From Deltaproteobacteria bacterium (lineage in GTDB: Bacteria > Desulfobacterota > Desulfuromonadia > Desulfuromonadales > Geothermobacteraceae), in contig RFIO01000193.1 of NCBI GenBank assembly GCA_003695205.1, positions 1-12,488 on the forward strand: a stretch of DNA of 12,488 bases, in the 5' to 3' direction. A program made the translations under genes and the position numbers. Shown piece after piece: positions 6,480 to 12,488 of the stretch. Position 1 is the stretch's first letter. Every line of letters starts with the position of its first letter. A model generated the notes under the pieces. That model made no database searches. It had not been told where the DNA came from and worked only from the letters and a program-made list of their open reading frames with translations.

Positions 6480-7964
6480 ATGGCCGCCAAAGCGCCTGCC
6501 CAAAACCTGATCGACCTGCTCTCCCTGCAGACGACCCTCGACACCATGCCGAGTGCCCTGTTTCTGGTCGACCTGAAGCAGCGCATCGTCTACTGGAACA
6601 GGGCCGCCGAAAAGCTCACCGGATTTTCAGCCGAAGAGGTCCTTGGCCAACACTGTTCCATCCTCGAAGGAATCGAGTGCGGTCGCAAGTGCGGGCTCTA
6701 CGACCCCGACACCCCGAAACCGATCCGCAACGCCGTCTGCACCATCAAGACCCGCGACGGCAAACCACTCACCATCAGCAAGAACGTCGATTTTCTGCGC
6801 CACGACGGCAAGATCGTCGGCGGCATCGAATCCTTCATCGACCTGACCCGCCAGGTACGCCTCGAGCAGCGCCTGCGCAACCGCGGCAAGCGCCTGGAAC
6901 AGGCCGTGGCTGAACGCACCGTCGAACTGGAACAGGAACGCAGTCGCCTGAGCGCGTTGCTCGAGGCCATGACCGACATGGCCTACATCGTCGACGACGC
7001 CTACAGGGTGGTCTACATGAACCGGGCGATGATCGACCGTCTGGGAGATCTGGCAGACCAGGTCTGCTACCGCGCGTTTCACGACCTGGAGCAACCCTGT
7101 CCCAATTGCCCGCTGGCGCGGGTGGCGCGCGGTGAGATCGTGCGTGAGGAGCGCTTTGTCCCCAAGCTCGGCGAGATCCACGAAATCCTGCACACGCGCC
7201 TGCAGACCGGCGACGGCAGCCTGCAGAAACTGGCGGTCTGTCGCGACATCACCGAACGCAAACAGACCGAAGAGGCCCTGCGCCAGGCCAATGCCGATCT
7301 GGCAGCCTTCGCCCACACCGTGTCTCACGACCTGCGCACGCCGCTGACCCCGATCATCGGCTACGCCGAGCTGCTGCGCGAACAGTTCGGCGATCGGCTC
7401 GACCCCCAGATCCGCGACCTGGTCGGAGAAATCGAATCCCAGGGACTCAAACTGCTGCAGATGATGGAGGACCTGCTCGGCCTGGCCGAGGTCGGCCGTC
7501 TGCCGAACAGCAGCAAACCGCTGAAGCTCGCCAGCCTGGTACAGGAAATCGAACTGGAACTGAGCGAACTGATCGCCCCAAAAGAGGCGGCCATTGAACA
7601 CGGCCCCCTGCCGGAAACCGTGCTGCCGGAAACCCCTCTGCGGCAGGTTCTGAGCAACCTGCTGCGCAACGCCCTGATTCATGGCTGCGGCAGCGCCGGC
7701 GGCAGGATCATGGTCTGGGGCGAACGGATCGGCAGCCGCATCTGCCTGCGGGTGCGCGACAACGGCCGCGGCCTGAGCGACCGGGAAAAGAAACGGGTTT
7801 TCGAGCCCTTCACGCGTGGCGACAAGCCGGGCGGCAGCGGCACCGGCATCGGCCTGGCGATCATCGCCAAGATCGCCCGCCTCTACCGCGGTCGCGCCTG
7901 GGTCGAGGACACCCCCGGCGGTGGTGCCACCTTTGCCGTCGAACTTGATGAGCAGGAAGGCTAG
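6480..7964 (+). CDS. Orphan cytoplasmic PAS-PAS sensor histidine kinase
   Basis: The 494-residue protein has two PAS domains (about 15-125 and 155-258), a HisKA dimerisation domain with the phospho-acceptor His283 in HTVSHDLRTPL, and a HATPase domain with the N box (LSNLLRNALIHG, about 391-402), G1 DNGRG (428-432) and G2 GTGIGLA (454-460). A short helical linker (about 125-155) joins the PAS domains. There is no signal peptide or membrane segment, so it should sense an internal signal. Both PAS domains carry cysteine groups: Cys59, Cys67, Cys71 and Cys87 in the first; Cys196, Cys207, Cys210 (CPNC) and Cys254 in the second. The ATG at 6480 is preceded by AGGA (6469-6472); the open frame extends upstream into comF without homology. 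No response regulator lies nearby, so its partner is unknown. Kinase identity is sure; signal and target are not. Confidence 0.93.
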   Translation: MAAKAPAQNLIDLLSLQTTLDTMPSALFLVDLKQRIVYWNRAAEKLTGFSAEEVLGQHCSILEGIECGRKCGLYDPDTPKPIRNAVCTIKTRDGKPLTISKNVDFLRHDGKIVGGIESFIDLTRQVRLEQRLRNRGKRLEQAVAERTVELEQERSRLSALLEAMTDMAYIVDDAYRVVYMNRAMIDRLGDLADQVCYRAFHDLEQPCPNCPLARVARGEIVREERFVPKLGEIHEILHTRLQTGDGSLQKLAVCRDITERKQTEEALRQANADLAAFAHTVSHDLRTPLTPIIGYAELLREQFGDRLDPQIRDLVGEIESQGLKLLQMMEDLLGLAEVGRLPNSSKPLKLASLVQEIELELSELIAPKEAAIEHGPLPETVLPETPLRQVLSNLLRNALIHGCGSAGGRIMVWGERIGSRICLRVRDNGRGLSDREKKRVFEPFTRGDKPGGSGTGIGLAIIAKIARLYRGRAWVEDTPGGGATFAVELDEQEG

Positions 7965-8037
7965 CCCGGCCGAAGCTGATGGAGCATCACCTGTTGCGGC
8001 AGAATCTTTCAGGAATAGCCGGGGCCCGTTTTAGCTG
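7965..8037. other. Junction between converging gene groups
   Basis: Seventy-three bases separate the kinase stop from the protease stop on the opposite strand. The only symmetry I see is CCCGGC (7965-7970) with GCCGGG (8018-8023), a six-base pair with a 47-base loop, and a local GGGCCC followed by TTTT at 8029-8032. Neither makes a convincing bidirectional terminator. Confidence 0.4.
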
Positions 8038-8481
8038 CTAGGCCAGCCGCTCCAGGACCATCCCGACCGCAGCCTCGACCGCACGCGCGCAGGCGGCAGA
8101 CAGCCTTTGCCCCGGGGCTACCTGTTCCGGCACAATGGCCAGAAGCTCCAGCTCTTCCGGAAGTTCTCCCAGCTCGGCCGCCAGTGTCAACACCGCCTCC
8201 AGCCCGCCGTGGGCATCGAAGCGCTCTACCCGGGGCACGGCCTGGGCCGGCAGCCAGCGCACCTCTCCCGGACAGCCACCCGCGACATTCACGGCGTCGA
8301 TCAGCCAGACCTTTCGATGCCCCCGCCAGATATCAAGCAGACCGAGACCACACAGGCCGGCATCTTCGAGCCTGACACCTTCGGGCAGAATCTCGCCTCG
8401 CAGCCGTTCGATCACTCTCAAGCCGGCGCCGTCATCCCCCATCAGCAGGTTGCCAACCCCGACGATCAGCAGGTCAGTCAA
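8038..8481 (-). CDS. [NiFe] hydrogenase maturation endopeptidase (HycI/HybD/FrxA family)
   Basis: This protease removes the C-terminal tail of the large subunit after nickel insertion, so that the active site closes. From the TTG at 8481 it has 147 residues and begins TDLLIVGVGNLLMGDDGAGL, the family N-terminus. Probable metal-binding residues corresponding to E. coli HybD Glu16, Asp62 and His93 are Asp16, Asp62 (in VWLIDAVN) and His91 (in FDAHGGLEAVL). The TTG start overlaps the end of the large-subunit gene by eight bases. An upstream in-frame ATG at 8526 would add 15 residues (MIPVSVV...) with no family resemblance and a 53-base overlap; I prefer the TTG although its ribosome binding site is weak. 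As the last gene of the hydrogenase operon it most likely processes the adjacent large subunit. Subfamily naming is left open. Confidence 0.9.
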   Translation of the reverse strand: MTDLLIVGVGNLLMGDDGAGLRVIERLRGEILPEGVRLEDAGLCGLGLLDIWRGHRKVWLIDAVNVAGGCPGEVRWLPAQAVPRVERFDAHGGLEAVLTLAAELGELPEELELLAIVPEQVAPGQRLSAACARAVEAAVGMVLERLA

Positions 8482-9751
8482 AATCGACTCGCAGCAGGTG
8501 GGTCGAACAACTGATACAGGGATCATAGGCCCGGATCAGCTGTTCGCACTGGCGGGTGAGATCCTCGCGCCCCAGGTCGAGCACCTGCGGCACCCGGAGG
8601 CGCAGGTCGGCCTCGATGCTGGCGAGGTTCTGGGCGGTGGGAATAATGCAGTCGGCAGCGCGAATGCGACCGTCATCACCGTAGTCGTAGGCATGGAACA
8701 GCAGGCCCCGGGGAGCCTCGATCACCGCCACGGCAGCTCCGAAGCGGTCCGGCGCCGGCAGTTCCTCTTCCTGCAGCCCCGCCAGCAGCAGATCGTCGAT
8801 CAGGTGGATTGACCGCTCGACGCCGTGCACCACCTCGACCAGGCGGGCCGGAAGGATACGATAGGGGTTGGCGGTAGCCGGACCGACATCAAGGGCCTCG
8901 GCCACCTGGCGCGCCATGGCGGACAGCCGGTCATGGTTGTTGCGCAGCCGCGCCAGCGGCCCAACCATGTAGTCGCGCCCGTCCATGCGGGCGAATTTGG
9001 CGGTCGACCAGGGGACCTGGTACTCCTCGACCAGGTCGCGAAAATCGGCGACAGCAGCGCCGCGGCCGCCGCTGGTCACCAGGGTATCGCCGAAGACCGG
9101 GTAATCCCCGTCCCCAAGCAGCGACAGGGCCGTCACCTCGCGCTCGAAATCAGGATAGTCAAGGCCGGCAAAGATCTCGACCGTCGCCTCCAGGTCGGGC
9201 AGCACCAGCACCAGGCGTCGGCGAAGATCCATCAGCTCGGCGGCGTCCGGCAGGCGGGTGAAGCCACCGACCACGGGAGTGACCGGGTGTACCGGCCGGC
9301 CGCCGATCACTCTCAGGATGTCGTTGGCCAGCCGCTTCAGTTCCAGGGCGTGATGGACCAGGGCGCGCTCGCTGTGTACCAGCGGCAGGATGCTCGCCAC
9401 GCCGTAGTAGTCGGGCAGGGCCATGAAGTAGAGCTGCACCAGGTGGCTCTGGAGGATTTCACCGAAGGCGAGCAGGCGCCGCAGCTGACGCGTCTGTTCG
9501 CTCACCTCGATCCCCAGGGCGCGCTCGCTCGCCTCAAGGGAAACCAGGGTATGGGAATTGGAACAGATGCCGCAGATGCGCGCGGCGATCGGCGCTACCT
9601 CGGAGTAGTGGCAGCCCTTGAGCATCGGCTCGAAAAAGCGCGGCGCCTCGACGATTTCCAGGCGCAGCTCACGCACCTGGCCGCGCGCGCTGTCGATCAC
9701 CAGGTTGGCGTGTCCCTCGATGCGGGCCAGATGATTGACGGCGATCTTCAC
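8474..9751 (-). CDS. hydA: [NiFe] hydrogenase large (alpha) subunit, group 3b-like
   Basis: The large subunit holds the Ni-Fe(CN)2CO site where H2 is split or formed. The 425-residue protein contains RIEGHANL at the N-terminus (Arg10, Glu12), the L1 motif RICGICSNSH with Cys60 and Cys63, and the L2 motif DPCISCSTH with Cys412 and Cys415, so all four nickel ligands are present. After His418 only seven residues (LLRVDFD) remain, a short tail of the kind removed by the endopeptidase encoded next. The protein has no membrane segment and is expected in the cytoplasm. It starts with GTG, overlapping the small-subunit stop by four bases (GTGA on the minus strand). Assignment to group 3b rests on the HydB/HydG-like partner and small-subunit type more than on this protein alone; a tree of large subunits would settle it. 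hydA/hyhL are both used as names. Confidence 0.95.
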   Translation of the reverse strand: MKIAVNHLARIEGHANLVIDSARGQVRELRLEIVEAPRFFEPMLKGCHYSEVAPIAARICGICSNSHTLVSLEASERALGIEVSEQTRQLRRLLAFGEILQSHLVQLYFMALPDYYGVASILPLVHSERALVHHALELKRLANDILRVIGGRPVHPVTPVVGGFTRLPDAAELMDLRRRLVLVLPDLEATVEIFAGLDYPDFEREVTALSLLGDGDYPVFGDTLVTSGGRGAAVADFRDLVEEYQVPWSTAKFARMDGRDYMVGPLARLRNNHDRLSAMARQVAEALDVGPATANPYRILPARLVEVVHGVERSIHLIDDLLLAGLQEEELPAPDRFGAAVAVIEAPRGLLFHAYDYGDDGRIRAADCIIPTAQNLASIEADLRLRVPQVLDLGREDLTRQCEQLIRAYDPCISCSTHLLRVDFD

Positions 9752-10488
9752 TTTTTCACCTCACCGGCCAGGTTGAAGGTGCGCAGCTGTTCACGAATCG
9801 CATCAAGATCGAGGCCATGCTCCTCGAGAATCCGGTAGTAGGGCCCCGATCGGGGCTCGTCGACCATACCCCGGCAACCACGGCAGCGGTCCCCCTCGGC
9901 CACACAGTGGGCACTGCAGCCGGCCCGGGTGATGGGACCGAGGCAGACAATACCGCGCTCGAAGGTACAGGGCAGCTCGGCCAGCTTGCATTCGGCACAG
10001 ACCGCGAATCCCGGCAGTTCCGGCTGCCGGCCGATCAGCAAAGCCTGAAGAATAGCGAGGAATTCCTGGCCGTCGATGGGACAACCCGGCACCCGACCGT
10101 CGACCTGGACAAAGGCCGAAAGCGGCCGGGGATGGCCGGCGGCCGGCATCAGCTCGGGATCGTCGCCGTAGACCTCACGCACCAGTTCAGCCTCCGGACG
10201 GTCACTGACCAGGGCATTGATGCCGGCAGTATCGGCGCAGGCTCCCAAGGCGATGAGCAGCCGGCTGCGCCGGCGGATGGCACGCAGACGGCGGACATCC
10301 TCGGGACGGCAGATACTCCCTTCGACAAAGGCGATGTCGAGCTCGCCGCCGGTTTCGGAACTGATTTCCCGAAACTCGATGATATCCATCAGCTCCACCA
10401 GGTCGAGCAGTTCGTTCTCCAGGTTGAGAACGGTAAGCTGGCAGCCTTCGCAGCTGGCAAAATCGAAAAAACCGACCCGCGGTTTCAT
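9748..10488 (-). CDS. hydD: [NiFe] hydrogenase small (delta) subunit
   Basis: The small subunit carries Fe-S clusters that connect the NiFe site to the electron-transfer subunit. The 246-residue protein has the proximal-cluster ligands Cys13 and Cys16 (ASCEGCQL), Cys84 (LGACADT) and Cys136 (VPGCPIDG), then a cysteine-rich C-terminal part (Cys164, 167, 174, 182, 191, 195, 202, 205) able to bind two further clusters, as in F420- or NAD(P)-linked group 3 enzymes. There is no twin-arginine signal peptide, which fits a cytoplasmic enzyme. The ATG at 10488 overlaps the previous stop by four bases (ATGA on the minus strand); an upstream in-frame start at 10599 would add 37 residues without resemblance to the family. 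Translation is probably coupled on both sides. hydD/hyhS are alternative names. Confidence 0.95.
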   Translation of the reverse strand: MKPRVGFFDFASCEGCQLTVLNLENELLDLVELMDIIEFREISSETGGELDIAFVEGSICRPEDVRRLRAIRRRSRLLIALGACADTAGINALVSDRPEAELVREVYGDDPELMPAAGHPRPLSAFVQVDGRVPGCPIDGQEFLAILQALLIGRQPELPGFAVCAECKLAELPCTFERGIVCLGPITRAGCSAHCVAEGDRCRGCRGMVDEPRSGPYYRILEEHGLDLDAIREQLRTFNLAGEVKK

Positions 10489-12419
10489 CGTTCGATCGCC
10501 TCGCGCAGGTGGCGCACCTGGCTGTAGGAAAAGATCGGCCCGCACTGGCAGACGGTGATTTCGTTGATCTGGCAGCGGCCGCACTTGCCCAGGCCGCACT
10601 TCATGTGGCGCTCCAGGTTCAGATAGACGTCGTCCGGCTCGAATCCGAGACCAAACAGCAGCGGATTGACGTTGCGGTACATCACCGCCGGTCCGGAGAC
10701 CGCCGCCACGGCCCGGCCCGGTACGATTTCGAGCTCGCGGAACAGGTGGGTGATGTCACCGCCGGTCACGCCCCAGCGGCCGGCGAACTCCTGCACGGCG
10801 AAGCGGCAGTCGAGCTCCTCGCTGCGATGCCAGGCCTTGAGGTCATCGCGGAACAGGAAGGCGTCGACCGACCGGGAACCGTACAGCAGGATGACACGTC
10901 CGAAACGTTCCCGACGAGAGAGGATGGTCAGAAGCAGTGAACGCAGGGTGACCAGGCCGATGCCGCCCGCCACCAGCAGCACGTCCCGTCCCTCGAACTG
11001 TTCGACCGGAAATCCATTGCCGAAGGGACCGCGCACGCCGATGGCCGCGCCGGGTGTGAGCCGGTGCAGGGCGTTGGTCAGGCTCCCCTTGGCACGCACC
11101 ACCAGTTCGACCTCGCAGGTCTCCTCCCCGGGTGCCGAGGCGATGGTCAGTGGCGCCTCGCCGATGCCGAAGACCGACACCTGCAGAAAAGCGCCGGGTC
11201 GGAAACGGACCGGTTCGCTCAATCGCAGCCGGAACAGCTTCTCCCTGCTGGTGAACTCCTCGACATGGACCAGCTCGGCCATCTGCGGCTGGTACTCGCC
11301 GCCGGGCACCGGCTGCATCTCGGCCGCTGCCTGCTCGGTGAACAGGCTGTTGAGCACCTCGGTATTGTCGATGCCGGCCAGGCATTCACGGCTGCAGCGG
11401 CCGCAGCCGACGCAGGCGATGCGCTGGTGCTTCTCCCACAGGTACTTGTACTTGCGGAAAAACCGGTGCCGCTGCCGGTCGGTCTGGTCAGGACGGAAAT
11501 CGCCGCCGCCCGACACCCTGGTGAACTGGTCAAACTGGCAGGAGTCCCAGGTCCGCACCCGCTCCCCCCCCTTGAGGTTGAGGTCGAGGCGATCCTGGAC
11601 GTTGAAGCAGTAGCAGGTCGGACAGAGAAGATTGCAGCTGCCGCAGCCGAGGCAGCGGTCACCGATCTCCTTCCAGACCGGGTGGTTGTAGACCTCGCCG
11701 AGCACCGGCGCCAGCGATTCGGCCGGGAAGCGGATGGTGCGCCGGCAGTCGAGTTCGCGAACCGGCAGTCGCGGGTCGGCGACCGGCTCCACGTCGGGCA
11801 GGTGGCGGCGCAGCAGCTGCTGGCCGCGCAGGGTGCCGACCCTGGCCAGGTAGCCCCCCTCGACCTTGTGCAGGAAAAGGTCGAAACCGCCATCGATGCG
11901 GTCGGTCCCAAGGCTGGTGCAGAAACAGTATTCGTCCGGCTCGCACTCGACCCCCACCAGGATGGTCGCCTGGCGCTTGGCGCGGTAGGCGCTGTCGGCC
12001 TCCCCCTCGAACAGGCAGTCATCGAGGATGCGGACCGCGTGCAGGTCGCACGGGTGCATGCCGAAAATGACCCGCGGCATGGCGGCCTTTTCGGCCTCGA
12101 GCTTCACCTTGCCGCCCAGGCGGAAACGGAACAGCTTCTCCCAGTTGGGAAAGAGGAATTTTTTCGGCGAATGAACCCGGGGTGGAAACTCCAGGGCCAG
12201 TTCGGCGGGATCCTGGATGCGGTCGAGGCGGTAGCGCCCCTTGTGCAGCCGGGCGCCTACCACCTCGAAGGCGCTGTTGAGCGAGCGCACCAGCCGATCG
12301 ATATCGGCCCGGGTCAGGCGGTACCACGCGAGCGTCCCGGCCGCAGTCTCCTGCAGGCCGGGACGCTCGGGATCAGGCTGGACGGCATGACGTTCCAAGA
12401 AGAACCATTTCCTTCGCAA
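10485..12419 (-). CDS. Fused hydrogenase electron-transfer subunit (HydB/AsrA-like plus HydG/AsrB-like)
   Basis: In Pyrococcus-type sulfhydrogenase, HydB (4Fe-4S) and HydG (FAD, NAD(P), 2Fe-2S) are separate; here one 644-residue frame covers both. Residues about 1-355 resemble HydB/AsrA: MHPCDLHAVRILDDC (121-135), a first 4Fe-4S motif Cys256, 259, 262, 266 followed by CPTCYCF, and a second Cys336, 339, 342, 346. Residues about 380-644 resemble HydG/AsrB: flavin-binding RPGAFLQVSVFGIGEAPLTIAS (407-428), nucleotide-binding VAGGIGLVTLRSL (483-495), and a C-terminal 2Fe-2S motif with Cys608, Cys613, Cys616 and Cys624 or Cys626. It would pass electrons between NAD(P)H and the small subunit. The start is TTG at 12419, with GGAG (12428-12431, minus strand) eight bases upstream. 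No frameshift or stop was seen across the joint at about 355-385. An anaerobic sulfite-reductase AB fusion is the alternative by family, but the hydrogenase neighbours decide against it. Confidence 0.92.
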   Translation of the reverse strand: MRRKWFFLERHAVQPDPERPGLQETAAGTLAWYRLTRADIDRLVRSLNSAFEVVGARLHKGRYRLDRIQDPAELALEFPPRVHSPKKFLFPNWEKLFRFRLGGKVKLEAEKAAMPRVIFGMHPCDLHAVRILDDCLFEGEADSAYRAKRQATILVGVECEPDEYCFCTSLGTDRIDGGFDLFLHKVEGGYLARVGTLRGQQLLRRHLPDVEPVADPRLPVRELDCRRTIRFPAESLAPVLGEVYNHPVWKEIGDRCLGCGSCNLLCPTCYCFNVQDRLDLNLKGGERVRTWDSCQFDQFTRVSGGGDFRPDQTDRQRHRFFRKYKYLWEKHQRIACVGCGRCSRECLAGIDNTEVLNSLFTEQAAAEMQPVPGGEYQPQMAELVHVEEFTSREKLFRLRLSEPVRFRPGAFLQVSVFGIGEAPLTIASAPGEETCEVELVVRAKGSLTNALHRLTPGAAIGVRGPFGNGFPVEQFEGRDVLLVAGGIGLVTLRSLLLTILSRRERFGRVILLYGSRSVDAFLFRDDLKAWHRSEELDCRFAVQEFAGRWGVTGGDITHLFRELEIVPGRAVAAVSGPAVMYRNVNPLLFGLGFEPDDVYLNLERHMKCGLGKCGRCQINEITVCQCGPIFSYSQVRHLREAIER

Positions 12420-12427
12420 GAAAACAA

Positions 12428-12431
12428 CTCC
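12428..12431 (-). promoter_or_regulatory. Ribosome binding site supporting the TTG start of the fused subunit
   Basis: On the minus strand GAGAGGAG ends eight bases before the TTG at 12419. It is the only good Shine-Dalgarno sequence near the N-terminus of this frame and supports the unusual start codon. Confidence 0.55.
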
Positions 12432-12448
12432 TCTCAGTCTACGTAAGG

Positions 12449-12469
12449 CCGCTTCCGCCGGTCAAGCGG
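12449..12469. other. Inverted repeat upstream of the hydrogenase operon
   Basis: CCGCTT (12449-12454) and AAGCGG (12464-12469) form a perfect six-base dyad with a nine-base centre that itself contains CCG/CGG. It lies 30-50 bases before the first hydrogenase start codon. On the minus strand TTGACC (reading down from 12465) overlaps it, and TAGACT follows after 18 bases, an imperfect promoter pattern whose start point would fall inside the ribosome binding site. The dyad could be an operator, a leader hairpin or the end of an upstream gene's terminator; no T run follows on either strand. Confidence 0.25.
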
Positions 12470-12488
12470 TACAGAGTCAGTCACCACC

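Noticed and set aside
6627..7682. A 351-residue minus-strand frame opposite the histidine kinase, and a similar one at 4791-5729 opposite gpmI
   Set aside because: Both are shadows of confident genes, rich in Gln, Val, Gly and Ala, with no start signal or family features.
7965..8023. CCCGGC/GCCGGG inverted repeat between the converging genes as a terminator
   Set aside because: The stem is only six bases with a loop of 47 bases and no adjacent T run, so it is likely chance in GC-rich DNA.
8825..9838. A 337-residue plus-strand frame opposite the hydrogenase large subunit
   Set aside because: It is antisense to a gene with both nickel-binding motifs and shows no family resemblance.
11064..12446. 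A 460-residue open frame on the plus strand opposite the fused hydrogenase subunit
   Set aside because: The minus strand carries complete Fe-S, FAD and 2Fe-2S motifs; the plus-strand product is a low-information Ala/Gly/Val/Leu-rich shadow.
1..12488. CRISPR arrays, tRNA or rRNA genes, insertion sequences, phage or attachment sites
   Set aside because: No direct-repeat arrays, cloverleaf-like sequence, transposase or integrase motifs were seen; nearly all bases are assigned to coding genes.

Overview
The window is a GC-rich (about 65% by eye) bacterial chromosomal segment packed with genes on both strands. The left two-thirds carries the order proA - nadD - rsfS - rlmH - TraR/DksA-type zinc finger - LapA/LapB-like TPR protein - gpmI - comF - PAS histidine kinase. 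From memory, this core arrangement resembles Desulfuromonadia (Geobacter / Desulfuromonas-like, former Deltaproteobacteria). A group 3b-like NAD(P)-linked [NiFe] hydrogenase next door fits an anaerobe of that kind. The assignment is an inference from gene order, composition and protein families; no rRNA or other direct marker is present.

Plus strand, 2-7964: nine genes read in one direction with gaps of at most 44 bases and one 4-base overlap, so they look like one operon or a few nested transcription units. The left end cuts into proA (proline synthesis). Then come nadD (NAD synthesis), rsfS (ribosome silencing factor), rlmH (23S rRNA methyltransferase), a DksA-like small protein, a membrane TPR protein joining a LapA-like N-terminus to a LapB-like body with its C-terminal zinc module, gpmI (glycolysis), comF (phosphoribosyltransferase-like competence protein) and an orphan cytoplasmic PAS-PAS histidine kinase. 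Starts are a mixture: TTG for rsfS and comF, GTG for rlmH, ATG for the rest.

7965-8037 is a short junction between two converging gene groups and contains no convincing terminator.

Minus strand, 12419 down to 8038: a compact four-gene hydrogenase operon. In order of transcription it encodes (1) a 644-residue electron-transfer subunit in which the iron-sulfur (HydB/AsrA-like) and FAD/NAD(P)/2Fe-2S (HydG/AsrB-like) parts are one polypeptide, (2) the [NiFe] small subunit, (3) the [NiFe] large subunit and (4) the endopeptidase that matures the large subunit. Each junction overlaps by 4 to 8 bases, indicating translational coupling. Electrons would run between NAD(P)H, FAD, the Fe-S clusters, the small subunit and the NiFe site. 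The hyp maturation genes are not in the window.

Most of the window is recognisable core or known-family material. The points that deserve attention are two domain fusions (LapA-LapB and HydB-HydG), a DksA-like protein with an altered coiled-coil tip, a cysteine-rich orphan sensor kinase, and a promoter-plus-hairpin-like element inside nadD. I did not find a clearly undescribed multi-gene system.
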